A stretch of 64,000 bases of DNA, taken from Maricaulaceae bacterium. GTDB taxonomy: Bacteria; Pseudomonadota; Alphaproteobacteria; Caulobacterales; Maricaulaceae. Positions within the stretch are counted from its first letter, which is position 1; each line of letters opens with the position of its first letter. A program made the translations under genes and the position numbers. The stretch lies in assembly GCA_026126205.1 (NCBI GenBank), contig JAHCJP010000001.1, forward strand, positions 496,001 to 560,000, given 5' to 3'. The notes beneath the pieces are model-generated. The model was not told the DNA's origin. It did no database searches and saw only the letters and a list, made by a program, of their open reading frames with translations. Positions 56,697-64,000 of the stretch are shown piece by piece.

Positions 56697-57364
56697 GCGA
56701 CGAAACGCGCCATCCACACATCCGCCCGCGTCTCGCCGCCTCGCTGATCCTGACCCGCAAGCGGCGCTCGGAAACCGAGGTGCTGCTGGGCCGGCGCTCG
56801 GCCGGGCATGTGTTCATGCCCGACCGCTATGTGTTTCCCGGCGGGCGCGTCGACCGCGCAGACGCCTACGCGCCGCTGGCCGCCGATCTGGCCGGCGATG
56901 TGCTGGACTGCATGACGCGCACAATGCCCGAACGCCGCGCCCGCGCCGCCGCGGCCGCCGCCATCCGCGAAACCGCGGAAGAGACCGGCCTGCTGCTCGC
57001 CCGCCCCTGCCCGGCGCGTTCACGCCACCCGGCCTGGCGGGCGTTTGTGGAGCGCGGCCTCGCCCCCGATCCCTCGCCCTTGCGGCTTGTGGCGCGGGCG
57101 ATCACCCCGCCGGGGCGCGTGCGCCGTTTCGACGCCTGGTTCTTCCATGCCGATGAGGCGGCCCTGCTTCCCGAACGGGTGGAGAACGACAACCCGGAGC
57201 TGGAGGACGTGCGCTGGATCGCGCTGGGGGAGACCGCAGCGCTGCCGCTGCCGATCATCACCCGCTTCGTGCTCGGCGAGCTGGAGCGACTGCAGGCCGA
57301 CCCGGACGCCCGCCCCCGTCACATTCGCGAGATCGCCCGCAAAATGCGGCTGGAGCCGCTTTAG
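56693..57364 (+). CDS. NUDIX hydrolase with a split Nudix box
   Basis: 223 residues. FPGGRVDRAD begins the Nudix box, but about 40 residues of Ala/Arg-rich sequence separate it from the catalytic helix IRETAEETGLLL (REtaEE). This long insertion is the NUDT19-like variant rather than a damaged site. Substrate unknown (CoA derivatives for NUDT19). Overlaps the rnr stop by 4 bases. Confidence 0.85.
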   Translation: MSDETRHPHIRPRLAASLILTRKRRSETEVLLGRRSAGHVFMPDRYVFPGGRVDRADAYAPLAADLAGDVLDCMTRTMPERRARAAAAAAIRETAEETGLLLARPCPARSRHPAWRAFVERGLAPDPSPLRLVARAITPPGRVRRFDAWFFHADEAALLPERVENDNPELEDVRWIALGETAALPLPIITRFVLGELERLQADPDARPRHIREIARKMRLEPL

Positions 57365-57385
57365 CGAACCCGCTATAGCGCCGCC

Positions 57386-58564
57386 ATGATTGCGGCTTTC
57401 CTGATCCAGCCCCGTTTCGCGCGCACCCGCAGTCTGGCGGCGGCTATCCTGTCGGTGACGCTGGCCGGCTGCGCCTTCGGCCTGCTGATGCCGCTGACCT
57501 CGCTGAACCTGGAGCGAATGACCGAATCCGGCGTGGTGGTAGGCCTGAACGCAGCGATGGCGGCGTTGTCGACGCTGGTCGCCGCGCCGGTCATGCCGAA
57601 ACTGCTGGGCCGGTTTCCTGGCCGGGGGCTGATCCTGTTCAGCCTCGCCGGCATGGCGATCGGCATGCCGTTGTTTCCACTTTTTCCTGACGTTGGCTTC
57701 TGGTTCGGGCTGCGCTTCGCGCTGGGCATGCTGATGACGGTGATCTTCGTGACCAGCGAGACCTGGATCAACCAGATCGCGGCGCCGGAGCGACGGGCCA
57801 CCATCCTCGGCGTCTACGCCACCTGTCTGGCTGCCGGGTTCGGCGCCGGGGGGCTGCTGCTGGCCTGGCTGGGGGCGGACGGCTTCGCCCCGTGGATCGC
57901 CGGGGCGATTCTGTTCGGCGGCGGTGCGATCCCGATCACCCTGCTACGCGGGCCGGACGTCGAGGCGCCGGACGCGCGCGAGGCCGGGCTGGGCGCGATG
58001 TGGGCGGCGGCGCTGGCCGCGCCCACCGCCATTGCGGCGGCGCTGGCCTTCGGCGCGCTGGAGACGATCTTCTTTTCACTGATCCCGGTGTATGGCGAAC
58101 GCATCGGCCTGTCCGTCGCCGTGATCGGAACCATGGTCGCCGCCGGGGCGGCGGGCGGCATTTTGCTGCAGATCCCCATTGGCCGGCTGGCGGATTCTGC
58201 GGGCCGGGCGCGCACGCTGGCCGGCATCGCCGCCATCGCCGCCGCCGGGCCGGTGCTGATGTATCTCGCCGGGGCGAACGCAATTGCTCTCTATGCCGTG
58301 ATGTTCCTCTATGTCGGCGTCGCCACCGCCTTCTACACTGTTGGCCTGTCGCTGATCGGTGAGCGCTTCCGGGGCGGCGCCATGGCCGGGGCCAACGCCG
58401 CCTTCGTCTTCGCCTACGGCCTTGGCTCGCTGGCTGGTCCGGCGGCCGCGGGCGCCGCGATGGACGCCGTCAATCCGCACGGCCTGCTGATCGCGTTGTC
58501 GGTCTTTGCAGCGGCTTATTCGGCCTTCGCAGTCTGGCGGCGGCTGCGGCGCAAGGGCGGTTGA
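57386..58564 (+). CDS. MFS transporter, 12-helix
   Basis: 392 residues, no large loops. The typical cytoplasmic motif A sits as MPKLLGRFPGRGLILF (divergent), and FVTSETWINQIAAPERRATILGVYAT marks the YfcJ/YcaD-like drug/unknown subgroup. Follows the Nudix gene by 21 bases; its stop codon overlaps the probable rpmG promoter. Substrate unknown. Confidence 0.88.
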   Translation: MIAAFLIQPRFARTRSLAAAILSVTLAGCAFGLLMPLTSLNLERMTESGVVVGLNAAMAALSTLVAAPVMPKLLGRFPGRGLILFSLAGMAIGMPLFPLFPDVGFWFGLRFALGMLMTVIFVTSETWINQIAAPERRATILGVYATCLAAGFGAGGLLLAWLGADGFAPWIAGAILFGGGAIPITLLRGPDVEAPDAREAGLGAMWAAALAAPTAIAAALAFGALETIFFSLIPVYGERIGLSVAVIGTMVAAGAAGGILLQIPIGRLADSAGRARTLAGIAAIAAAGPVLMYLAGANAIALYAVMFLYVGVATAFYTVGLSLIGERFRGGAMAGANAAFVFAYGLGSLAGPAAAGAAMDAVNPHGLLIALSVFAAAYSAFAVWRRLRRKGG

Positions 58565-58586
58565 CAAGGGCGCGCGCGCGCGTATG
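58561..58586 (+). promoter_or_regulatory. Probable rpmG promoter
   Basis: TTGACA (58561-58566) overlaps the stop codon of the MFS gene and TATGTT (58581-58586) follows after 14 bases. The spacer is short for sigma-70, so the -10 could be slightly further downstream. It is the only promoter-like signal before the ribosomal protein gene, whose start is at 58640. Confidence 0.4.
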
Positions 58587-58639
58587 TTCCGCGCCTCGCT
58601 GCGGGCCCTTACCCGCGGGCGCGACCAGGGAATTTCGTC

Positions 58640-58807
58640 ATGGCCAAGCCGACCACGATCAAGATCCGCCTCAACTCGACGGCCGGGACCGGCTATTTCT
58701 ACGTGACGAAGAAGAATGCGCGCACCATGACTGACAAGCTGGTGCTGAAGAAGTACGACCCTGTCGCGCGCAAGCATGTTGAGTTCAAGGAAGCGAAGAT
58801 CAAGTAG
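58640..58807 (+). CDS. rpmG: 50S ribosomal protein bL33
   Basis: 55-residue bL33, [20 protein letters not shown] at the start, then [20 protein letters not shown] and [14 protein letters not shown]. The cysteine-free (zinc-independent) form. Lies between the MFS gene and pleD, whose 3' ends converge on the small hairpin at 58808-58823. Synteny with pleD and divK is conserved in Caulobacter-type genomes. Confidence 0.97.
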   Translation: MAKPTTIKIRLNSTAGTGYFYVTKKNARTMTDKLVLKKYDPVARKHVEFKEAKIK

Positions 58808-58823
58808 GGCGGGCCTTCCCGCC
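58808..58823. terminator. Short GC hairpin between convergent rpmG and pleD
   Basis: Perfect 6-base-pair stem GGCGGG / CCCGCC with a CCTT loop, placed exactly between the rpmG stop and the pleD stop 5 bases later. No T-run, so it would be a weak or Rho-assisted bidirectional terminator at best. Confidence 0.35.
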
Positions 58824-58828
58824 TCCGG

Positions 58829-60190
58829 TCACGCCGCCTTGCGGATCAGCCCGATTTCAACTCGGTTGCGGCCCAGCGCCTTTGCGCGGTAGAGGGCGTC
58901 GTCTGCCCGCTTTAACAGGCTTTCCGGCGTGTCGCTGCCGGTGAACTGCGCCACCCCTATGCTGACCGTAACCGGGCAAACCCCGCCACCGGGAACCAGG
59001 AACGGCTGTTCGGCCACCGCCGCCCGTAGGCGTTCGGCGCCGGCCCGCGCCTGATCCAGTGCCGAATCCGGCATCACGATCACAAATTCCTCGCCGCCGT
59101 AGCGCGCCGCCATGTCTACTGCGCGCAAACCCACGCGCAGACGGTCGGCGAACTGACGCAGCACGGCGTCGCCGGCCTCGTGGCCCAGTGTGTCATTAAT
59201 GCGTTTGAAATGGTCGATATCGGCGATCAGAACCGAAACCGCCGGGCCGCCATTGGCGGCGATCTCCGCCGCCTGGCGCAGGCGCGAGGCGATGTAACGG
59301 CGATTGTTCAGCCCGGTCAGCGGATCGGTGACCGCCATCTCCAGACTTTCGTCCAGCTGTTCACGCAGCATGTCAGCGTAACGCTTGCGGCGAAGCTGGG
59401 TACGCACACGGGCGTTCAACTCTCCCGCATCGACCGGGCGGTGCAGGATATCGTTGACGCCGAGGTCCAGCGCCCGGACAGCGCGCTCAATCTCGCCGGG
59501 ATCGACGATGGCCAGGATCGGCACCTGTCGCGTCGCGGATTCCGAGCGGATGCGAGCGCATAGTCGCAACCCGTCGAATTTCGGGGTCGTCAAATCCACC
59601 ACCAGCAGATCGACGCCGCTGGCGGCGATGCGAGCGGCCATGGCGGGATCAGTCTCAAGCCGCGATTCGATATGCGGCGGCATTTTCGCCAGCAGGTGCT
59701 CGCCGGAGCGCCCGTCACCCGCCACAATCAGCGCCCAGGCAGGCGTCCCAGCCTCGTCGGCCTCGCCGGGAGCGGCCTCACGGCCATCCATTTCGCGGAC
59801 ACGCAATTCATCGAGCACCACTTTCAGGCGCAGTAGCGAACGCACCCGAGCGAACAGTGCAATATCGTCAACCGGCTTGGTCAGGAAATCGTCGGCGCCG
59901 CATTCCAGCCCCTTGATGCGGTCCTCGCGCTGGTCCAGCGCTGTAACCATCACCACCGGAATGTGGCGGGTGCGCTTGTCGGCTTTCAACCGGCGGCATG
60001 CCTCGTAACCGTCCATACCCGGCATCATCACGTCCAGCAGGATCACGTCCGGTTGTTCAGCGCTGGCGATCTCGATGGCTTCAATGCCGCTGGTGGCGGT
60101 CAGAGTCTCGAAATACTCCGCCTTCAGCTTAGCCTCGAGCAGGCGGACATTGGGCTCCTGGTCGTCGACGACAAGAATGCGCGCGCTCAT
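58829..60190 (-). CDS. pleD: Response regulator diguanylate cyclase PleD
   Basis: 453 residues: receiver 1 (VVDD, phosphoacceptor Asp53 in VILLDVMMPGMDG), receiver 2 (degenerate, LLVVDLTTPKFDG), GGDEF domain. Active site GGEEF (365-369) and I-site RAVD (356-359) are intact, so it makes c-di-GMP and is product inhibited. In Caulobacter PleD is controlled by phosphorylation through DivJ/PleC and drives the swarmer-to-stalked change. Second gene behind divK, 15 bases apart. Confidence 0.97.
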   Translation of the reverse strand: MSARILVVDDQEPNVRLLEAKLKAEYFETLTATSGIEAIEIASAEQPDVILLDVMMPGMDGYEACRRLKADKRTRHIPVVMVTALDQREDRIKGLECGADDFLTKPVDDIALFARVRSLLRLKVVLDELRVREMDGREAAPGEADEAGTPAWALIVAGDGRSGEHLLAKMPPHIESRLETDPAMAARIAASGVDLLVVDLTTPKFDGLRLCARIRSESATRQVPILAIVDPGEIERAVRALDLGVNDILHRPVDAGELNARVRTQLRRKRYADMLREQLDESLEMAVTDPLTGLNNRRYIASRLRQAAEIAANGGPAVSVLIADIDHFKRINDTLGHEAGDAVLRQFADRLRVGLRAVDMAARYGGEEFVIVMPDSALDQARAGAERLRAAVAEQPFLVPGGGVCPVTVSIGVAQFTGSDTPESLLKRADDALYRAKALGRNRVEIGLIRKAA

Positions 60191-60205
60191 GATCCCCTCC
60201 CCGCC

Positions 60206-60571
60206 TCAGTCCAGAAACCGGCGCACGGTCTCGATGAAAGTCGAAACTGTGATCGGCTTGGACAGATACGCCTCGCAACCACCCTGACGGATGCGCTCCT
60301 CGTCGCCCTTCATGGCGAACGCCGTCACCGCCACCACCGGAATGGCGGCCAGATCCTCGTCATCCTTGATCCACTTGGTCACTTCCAGGCCCGATACCTC
60401 GGGCAGCTGGATGTCCATCAGGATCAAGTCCGGGCGATGTTCGCGGGCGATGTCCAGCGCCTTCAGGCCGTCGCGCGTCTGCAGAGTCTCATAGCCGTGT
60501 GCCTCAAGCAGATCATGAAACAGCTTCATGTTCAGCTCGTTGTCCTCGACGATGAGAACCTTTTTCGTCAT
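60206..60571 (-). CDS. divK: Single-domain response regulator DivK
   Basis: 121 residues from the ATG at 60569-60571. Receiver domain only: [20 protein letters not shown], Asp53 in [38 protein letters not shown]. DivK links PleC/DivJ kinase state to CtrA activity through DivL-CckA. Position directly upstream of pleD is diagnostic. Divergent from the ROK kinase gene, sharing a 196-base spacer with no visible CtrA-type TTAA-N7-TTAA box. Confidence 0.96.
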   Translation of the reverse strand: MTKKVLIVEDNELNMKLFHDLLEAHGYETLQTRDGLKALDIAREHRPDLILMDIQLPEVSGLEVTKWIKDDEDLAAIPVVAVTAFAMKGDEERIRQGGCEAYLSKPITVSTFIETVRRFLD

Positions 60572-60767
60572 CACCTGCAGCATAACGCCTTGCCGTTTCC
60601 CGAGTCGCCGCGCTTTTTTGCGCGCGTGTGACACCCCGCGTGAATTTGACCAGATTTTCCTTAATCAAGGGTGAGTCGGCCTGACTTCCGCTTTCACTCC
60701 CTTTCCCGGCAGCTCGGAACAAGATAAGAACGAACAGGATAATCATACTTCGCGGGATGGCGAAACC

Positions 60768-61673
60768 ATGATCCGAATCGGGGTGGATCTGGGCGGAACA
60801 AAGATTGAGGCTGCGGCGCTGGCGCCCGGCGGAGCGATTCTTGCTCGGCTGCGTGTCGCAACACCGCAGAACTATGCCGGCTGCATCGTCGCCGTACGCG
60901 ATCTGGTCCAAGCGCTGGAGGCGGAGCACGGATCGGGACGCGCCGGCGTCGGCCATCCGGGATCGCTCAGCCCTGCCACGGGCCTGACGCGCAACGCCAA
61001 TTCCACCTGGCTTAACGGCAAACCCCTGAAACAGGATCTGGAGGTTGCCCTCTGCCGCCCGGTGCGGCTGGCCAACGACGCAGATTGTTTCGCACTGTCG
61101 GAAGCCGTAGACGGCGCAGGGGCAGGCGCGAACATCGTCTTCGGTGTCATCCTCGGCACTGGTGTGGGCGGAGGAATCGTCATCAAAGGCGAATTATTGA
61201 ACGGCGCCCAGGGTATAGCTGGGGAATGGGGGCACAATCCCCTGCCCTGGGCGGATGCGGACGAACGCCCCGGCCCGCAATGCTGGTGCGGCAAGCAAGG
61301 CTGTATCGAAACCTGGCTGTCCGGCCCCGGCCTTACAGCGGATCATGCGTGTGTGACGGGCGAAGCTCTTGATGCGAAAGCGATCTTCGCCGCTGCAGCG
61401 GGCGGGAACGGCGGCGCGCAGGCCAGCGCCGCGCGCTATACGGACCGTCTGGCCCGCGGCCTCGCCACGGTCTTGAACGTGATCGATGCCGATATCGTGG
61501 TGTTGGGTGGCGGGGTGTCGAATACGCCGGGCCTCGCCGAAGCTGCCGAAACCGGATTATCGCGTTACATTTTCTCCGACGTTGTTCGCACCCGCGTCGT
61601 ACGCGCCATGCATGGCGATTCCTCCGGCGTACGCGGCGCGGCGTGGCTGTGGCCGGCGGAGACAGGCGGATGA
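60768..61673 (+). CDS. ROK-family sugar kinase (fructokinase / N-acetylglucosamine kinase type)
   Basis: 301 residues. Actin-like ATPase fold: IRIGVDLGGTKIEAAAL at the start, LANDADCFALSEA with the catalytic Asp, FGVILGTGVGGGIVI, and the zinc site GEWGHNPLPW ... CWCGKQGCIETW. Most like fructokinase (Mak) and NagK. Its stop overlaps the dinB start (ATGA), an unexpected pairing of sugar metabolism with DNA repair. Confidence 0.92.
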   Translation: MIRIGVDLGGTKIEAAALAPGGAILARLRVATPQNYAGCIVAVRDLVQALEAEHGSGRAGVGHPGSLSPATGLTRNANSTWLNGKPLKQDLEVALCRPVRLANDADCFALSEAVDGAGAGANIVFGVILGTGVGGGIVIKGELLNGAQGIAGEWGHNPLPWADADERPGPQCWCGKQGCIETWLSGPGLTADHACVTGEALDAKAIFAAAAGGNGGAQASAARYTDRLARGLATVLNVIDADIVVLGGGVSNTPGLAEAAETGLSRYIFSDVVRTRVVRAMHGDSSGVRGAAWLWPAETGG

Positions 61674-62938
61674 GCGATGCCGGTTATTGCCGCGCCTGCC
61701 TGGCGCCGCATCCGCCCGGCGCTGACCCCGTCTGCCAGGTTTGCGGTTCGCGCAAGCTGCTGCGGCATACGGAAATCGGCGCGTTGTCCATCGCCCATAT
61801 CGACTGCGACGCCTTCTTCGCCGCCATCGAAAAGCGCGACGATCCATCGCTGGAAGACAAGCCGGTGATCATCGGCGGGCGCAAGCGCGGCGTTGTGGCC
61901 ACCGCCTGCTATGTGGCGCGCATCTACGGCGTGCGCTCGGCGATGCCGATGTTCAAGGCGCTGAAACTGTGCCCGGAAGCGGTCGTGGTGAAGCCGCGCG
62001 GCCATGTCTATGCGGCCGAGGGGCTGCGCATCCGCGAGATGATGCAGGACGTCACTCCGATGGTCGAACCCTTGTCCATCGATGAAGCTTTCCTTGACCT
62101 TTCTGGTACAGAACGCCTCCATAACGCTCCCCCTGCGCTGACCCTGTTGCGCTTGCAACGGCGGATACTCGACGAGACCGGCCTGACCGTCTCGGTCGGG
62201 CTGTCGTTCAACAAGTTCCTCGCCAAGACGGCGTCGGACCTCGACAAGCCGTACGGCTTCGCCGTCATCGGCCGGGCGGAGGCGCAGGCTTTCCTGGATC
62301 CCCGCCCGGTGCAGAGCGTGTTCGGCGTCGGCCCCGCCTTCGCCGCCAGCCTGGCCAGGGGCGGAGTGCGTACGCTGGCCGATGCGCGCCGCCTGGGCGA
62401 CGCGGAAATGACGAAGCGCCACGGCGAATCCGGCCTGCGGCTTTCCCGTCTCGCCCGCGGCGAGGACCATCGCCAAGTGACGCCGGACCATGAACGCAAG
62501 AGCGTTTCGGCGGAGACCACTTTCGATGCCGACATCGCGGACCGCTCGACGCTGGAAGACCGGCTGTGGCCGCTGTGCGTGAAGGTGGCCGACCGCGCCA
62601 AGGCGAAGGGCATTTCCGGCTCCGTGATCACCCTGAAACTGAAGACGGCGCAGTTTCGCACCCTCACCCGCCGCCGCACGCTCGGCGCGCCAACCCAACT
62701 CGCCGACACCCTGTTCCGCGAGGGACGCGACATGCTGGGCAAGGAGACCGGCAAGCACGCCTATCGCCTGATCGGCATCGGCATTTCGGCGCTGGCCGAG
62801 GGTGCGGCGGACGCCGTGGACCTGATCGACCCCGCCGCCGGCAAGCGCGCGGCGGCCGAACGCGCCATGGACCGCGCCCGGGCGAAATTCGGCGACAAGG
62901 CCGTGGTCAAGGGCCGCGCGCTCAGGCGCGGGTCATAA
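61670..62938 (+). CDS. dinB: DNA polymerase IV (Y family) with N-terminal zinc-finger-like extension
   Basis: 422 residues from the ATG at 61670. An N-terminal extension with four cysteines (7, 10, 22, 25: CRAC ... CQVC) precedes the polymerase, which starts AHIDCDAFFAAIEKRDDP. SIDEAFLD holds the catalytic acidic residues; the little-finger domain is complete. The Cys4 extension is seen in other alphaproteobacterial DinB proteins. No beta-clamp motif is obvious at the C-terminus. The last 17 bases overlap the convergent hydrolase gene. Confidence 0.95.
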   Translation: MSDAGYCRACLAPHPPGADPVCQVCGSRKLLRHTEIGALSIAHIDCDAFFAAIEKRDDPSLEDKPVIIGGRKRGVVATACYVARIYGVRSAMPMFKALKLCPEAVVVKPRGHVYAAEGLRIREMMQDVTPMVEPLSIDEAFLDLSGTERLHNAPPALTLLRLQRRILDETGLTVSVGLSFNKFLAKTASDLDKPYGFAVIGRAEAQAFLDPRPVQSVFGVGPAFAASLARGGVRTLADARRLGDAEMTKRHGESGLRLSRLARGEDHRQVTPDHERKSVSAETTFDADIADRSTLEDRLWPLCVKVADRAKAKGISGSVITLKLKTAQFRTLTRRRTLGAPTQLADTLFREGRDMLGKETGKHAYRLIGIGISALAEGAADAVDLIDPAAGKRAAAERAMDRARAKFGDKAVVKGRALRRGS

Positions 62939-63794
62939 GCCCGTCAAACCAGTCGAAGGGCATCGGCCAGAAGCGCGCTCCGGCGCGCGCGAACAGACCC
63001 TGATGACCGATCGCCGTCTGGCCGAGGTCTTCAGGGCGCAGCCACACCTCGTCCTTCGGCGCGTTCGGATACAGCTTCAGCACGTCGGCGGAGGCGGCGG
63101 GATTGGCCACCGGATCGTCCGTCGCTCCGAAGACGCGGATCGGGGCTGTCACCTCGGCGAACCAGTGCGGACGCAGATCGTCCAACTCGTCGCCATAATA
63201 ACCGGGGCGGAAACACCATCGCCGCCATTGCGTGAACACGCCCTTCGGCAGATCGGTTCCACCCCACACCCTGCCGGAGACATAGCCCTTCAGCGCCAGG
63301 CTGGCCGGGCCGCCCGCCAGCCAGAACGCCAGCACCAGCGGCCGGTAGGCCAGAAAATGCCGCCCCCAGTAGCCGGAGCCGACATTGACGAAGGCATGGC
63401 CCGCGGCGCGGTCGTTATTGGCGGCGAAGCCGATCAGATGGCCGCCGGCGCTGTGGCCGAGGGTGAACAGCGGCCGGTCCTTCGCCAGCGCCGCCGCCGC
63501 GTCCAGCGCCGCAGGCAGGTCCTTGCGGCCCCAGTCCATCAGGTCGGCGCGGAAACCGCGCAGGCTGGCCGGCGCCGAGGCCGCGACGCCGCGATAGTCG
63601 TAAAGCAGGCAGGCGTAGCCGCGCGCCGCCCCGGCCTCGGCGATGCGGCGGTAGAACTCCTTGGGGAAACCCGTTCCCGAAGAAATCAGCACCGCCGCCT
63701 TCGGCCTGTCCGGCGCGATGACAAGGCCGGACAGCGGATAACCGTCACGGGCGGCGATGGTCACGGTCTCGGCGCGGGTGGCGGAATCTGTCAT
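62922..63794 (-). CDS. Alpha/beta hydrolase
   Basis: 290 residues. LLYDYRGVAASAPASLRGFR, nucleophile elbow LGHSAGGHLIGFAAN, acid region APIRVFGATDDPVANPAAS and a final histidine in IGHQGLF. All three catalytic residues are present. The PldB/esterase-like family without a known substrate. Converges with dinB. Confidence 0.88.
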   Translation of the reverse strand: MTDSATRAETVTIAARDGYPLSGLVIAPDRPKAAVLISSGTGFPKEFYRRIAEAGAARGYACLLYDYRGVAASAPASLRGFRADLMDWGRKDLPAALDAAAALAKDRPLFTLGHSAGGHLIGFAANNDRAAGHAFVNVGSGYWGRHFLAYRPLVLAFWLAGGPASLALKGYVSGRVWGGTDLPKGVFTQWRRWCFRPGYYGDELDDLRPHWFAEVTAPIRVFGATDDPVANPAASADVLKLYPNAPKDEVWLRPEDLGQTAIGHQGLFARAGARFWPMPFDWFDGLMTRA

Positions 63795-63912
63795 GGGCGC
63801 GGTCCTCTGACGCGACGCAGCATGCCCGATGACGCGCGCGTCAAGTCAAGCGGCCATGTTGCGCGCCGGGCGCGCCCCGCCTATCACCGCCAAAGACCGA
63901 GGAGGCCCGCCA

Positions 63913-64000
63913 TGTCCGACGCCGAAACCCGCCTGAAGCAACTGGGCGTCGCCCTGCCCAGCCCCGCCGCACCGGTGGCCAATTACGTACCCTTCGTGCG
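63913..64000 (+). CDS. RidA/YjgF-family protein (3' end outside window)
   Basis: First 29 codons only. MSDAETRLKQLGVALPSPAA then PVANYVPFVR is the N-terminus of the RidA group whose members deaminate reactive enamines/imines; this subgroup ("PVANYVPFVR") begins the same way. AGGAGG lies 8 bases before the ATG. Cut off by the window end, so catalytic residues cannot be checked. Confidence 0.8.

Noticed and set aside
60572..60767. CtrA binding site between divK and the ROK kinase gene
   Set aside because: Only a single TTAA is present (in TTTTCCTTAATCAAGG). There is no TTAA-N7-TTAA pair.

Overview
This GC-rich, gene-dense 64 kb window is chromosomal sequence from an alphaproteobacterium. The markers are a divK-pleD pair, an NDUFA12-type complex I subunit next to a DUF2155 gene, an mfd-sdhE / recG / DUF502 neighbourhood, an RNase E with an acidic insert in its S1 region, 2-subunit succinyl-CoA:3-ketoacid CoA-transferase genes and several TTG/GTG starts. 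DivK, PleD and a PopA-like degenerate GGDEF protein together point to the Caulobacterales / Hyphomonadaceae / Maricaulales / Parvularculales side of the class. That placement is inference from gene content only. No rRNA, tRNA, CRISPR array, prophage or insertion sequence was found.

Layout. 0-13 kb: rne (enters from the left), a BepA-like protease, a DsbA-family lipoprotein, a minus-strand block (GNAT, VOC, thiG, thiS, small membrane protein), then aroQ-accB-accC-aat facing DUF2155-NDUFA12, and a protein carrying only the C-terminal part of class II ribonucleotide reductase. 13-17.6 kb: scoA-DUF4287/DUF5655-scoB, the PopA-like c-di-GMP effector and a Doc-type toxin-antitoxin pair. 17.6-28.8 kb: mfd-sdhE, a DUF559 nuclease gene wrapped in palindromic repeats, recG, DUF502, a serine-less DUF3089 protein, and hldE/kdsA for LPS core. 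28.9-37 kb: photolyase, cyclopropane fatty acid synthase, a Tat-exported D-amino-acid-oxidase-like protein whose domain order appears circularly permuted, cysK-sseA, an orphan amino-acid-binding protein and metC. 37-47.7 kb: a solitary lower-GC Mrr nuclease, rlmE-ppx, hspQ, then a long minus-strand run with homogentisate dioxygenase, SbtA/SbtB bicarbonate uptake, a lower-GC HEPN-like gene, carbonic anhydrase, FAH hydrolase and a DUF4242 protein. 47.8-64 kb: pyrB with an inactive dihydroorotase partner, plsY-dprA-topA-rnr-nudix-MFS-rpmG, pleD/divK, a ROK kinase with dinB, an alpha/beta hydrolase and the start of a RidA-family gene.

How parts fit together. PleD makes c-di-GMP, DivK is its cell-cycle partner, and the PopA-like protein keeps a c-di-GMP-binding I-site but no GGDEF catalytic residues, so it may read the signal. 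Homogentisate dioxygenase and FAH give fumarate and acetoacetate, and ScoAB can activate acetoacetate. SbtA, SbtB and carbonic anhydrase form a bicarbonate uptake/interconversion module unusual for a presumed heterotroph. The items I would look at first are the permuted D-amino-acid oxidase, the PopA-like effector, the catalytic-barrel-less ribonucleotide reductase relative, and the repeat-associated DUF559 gene.
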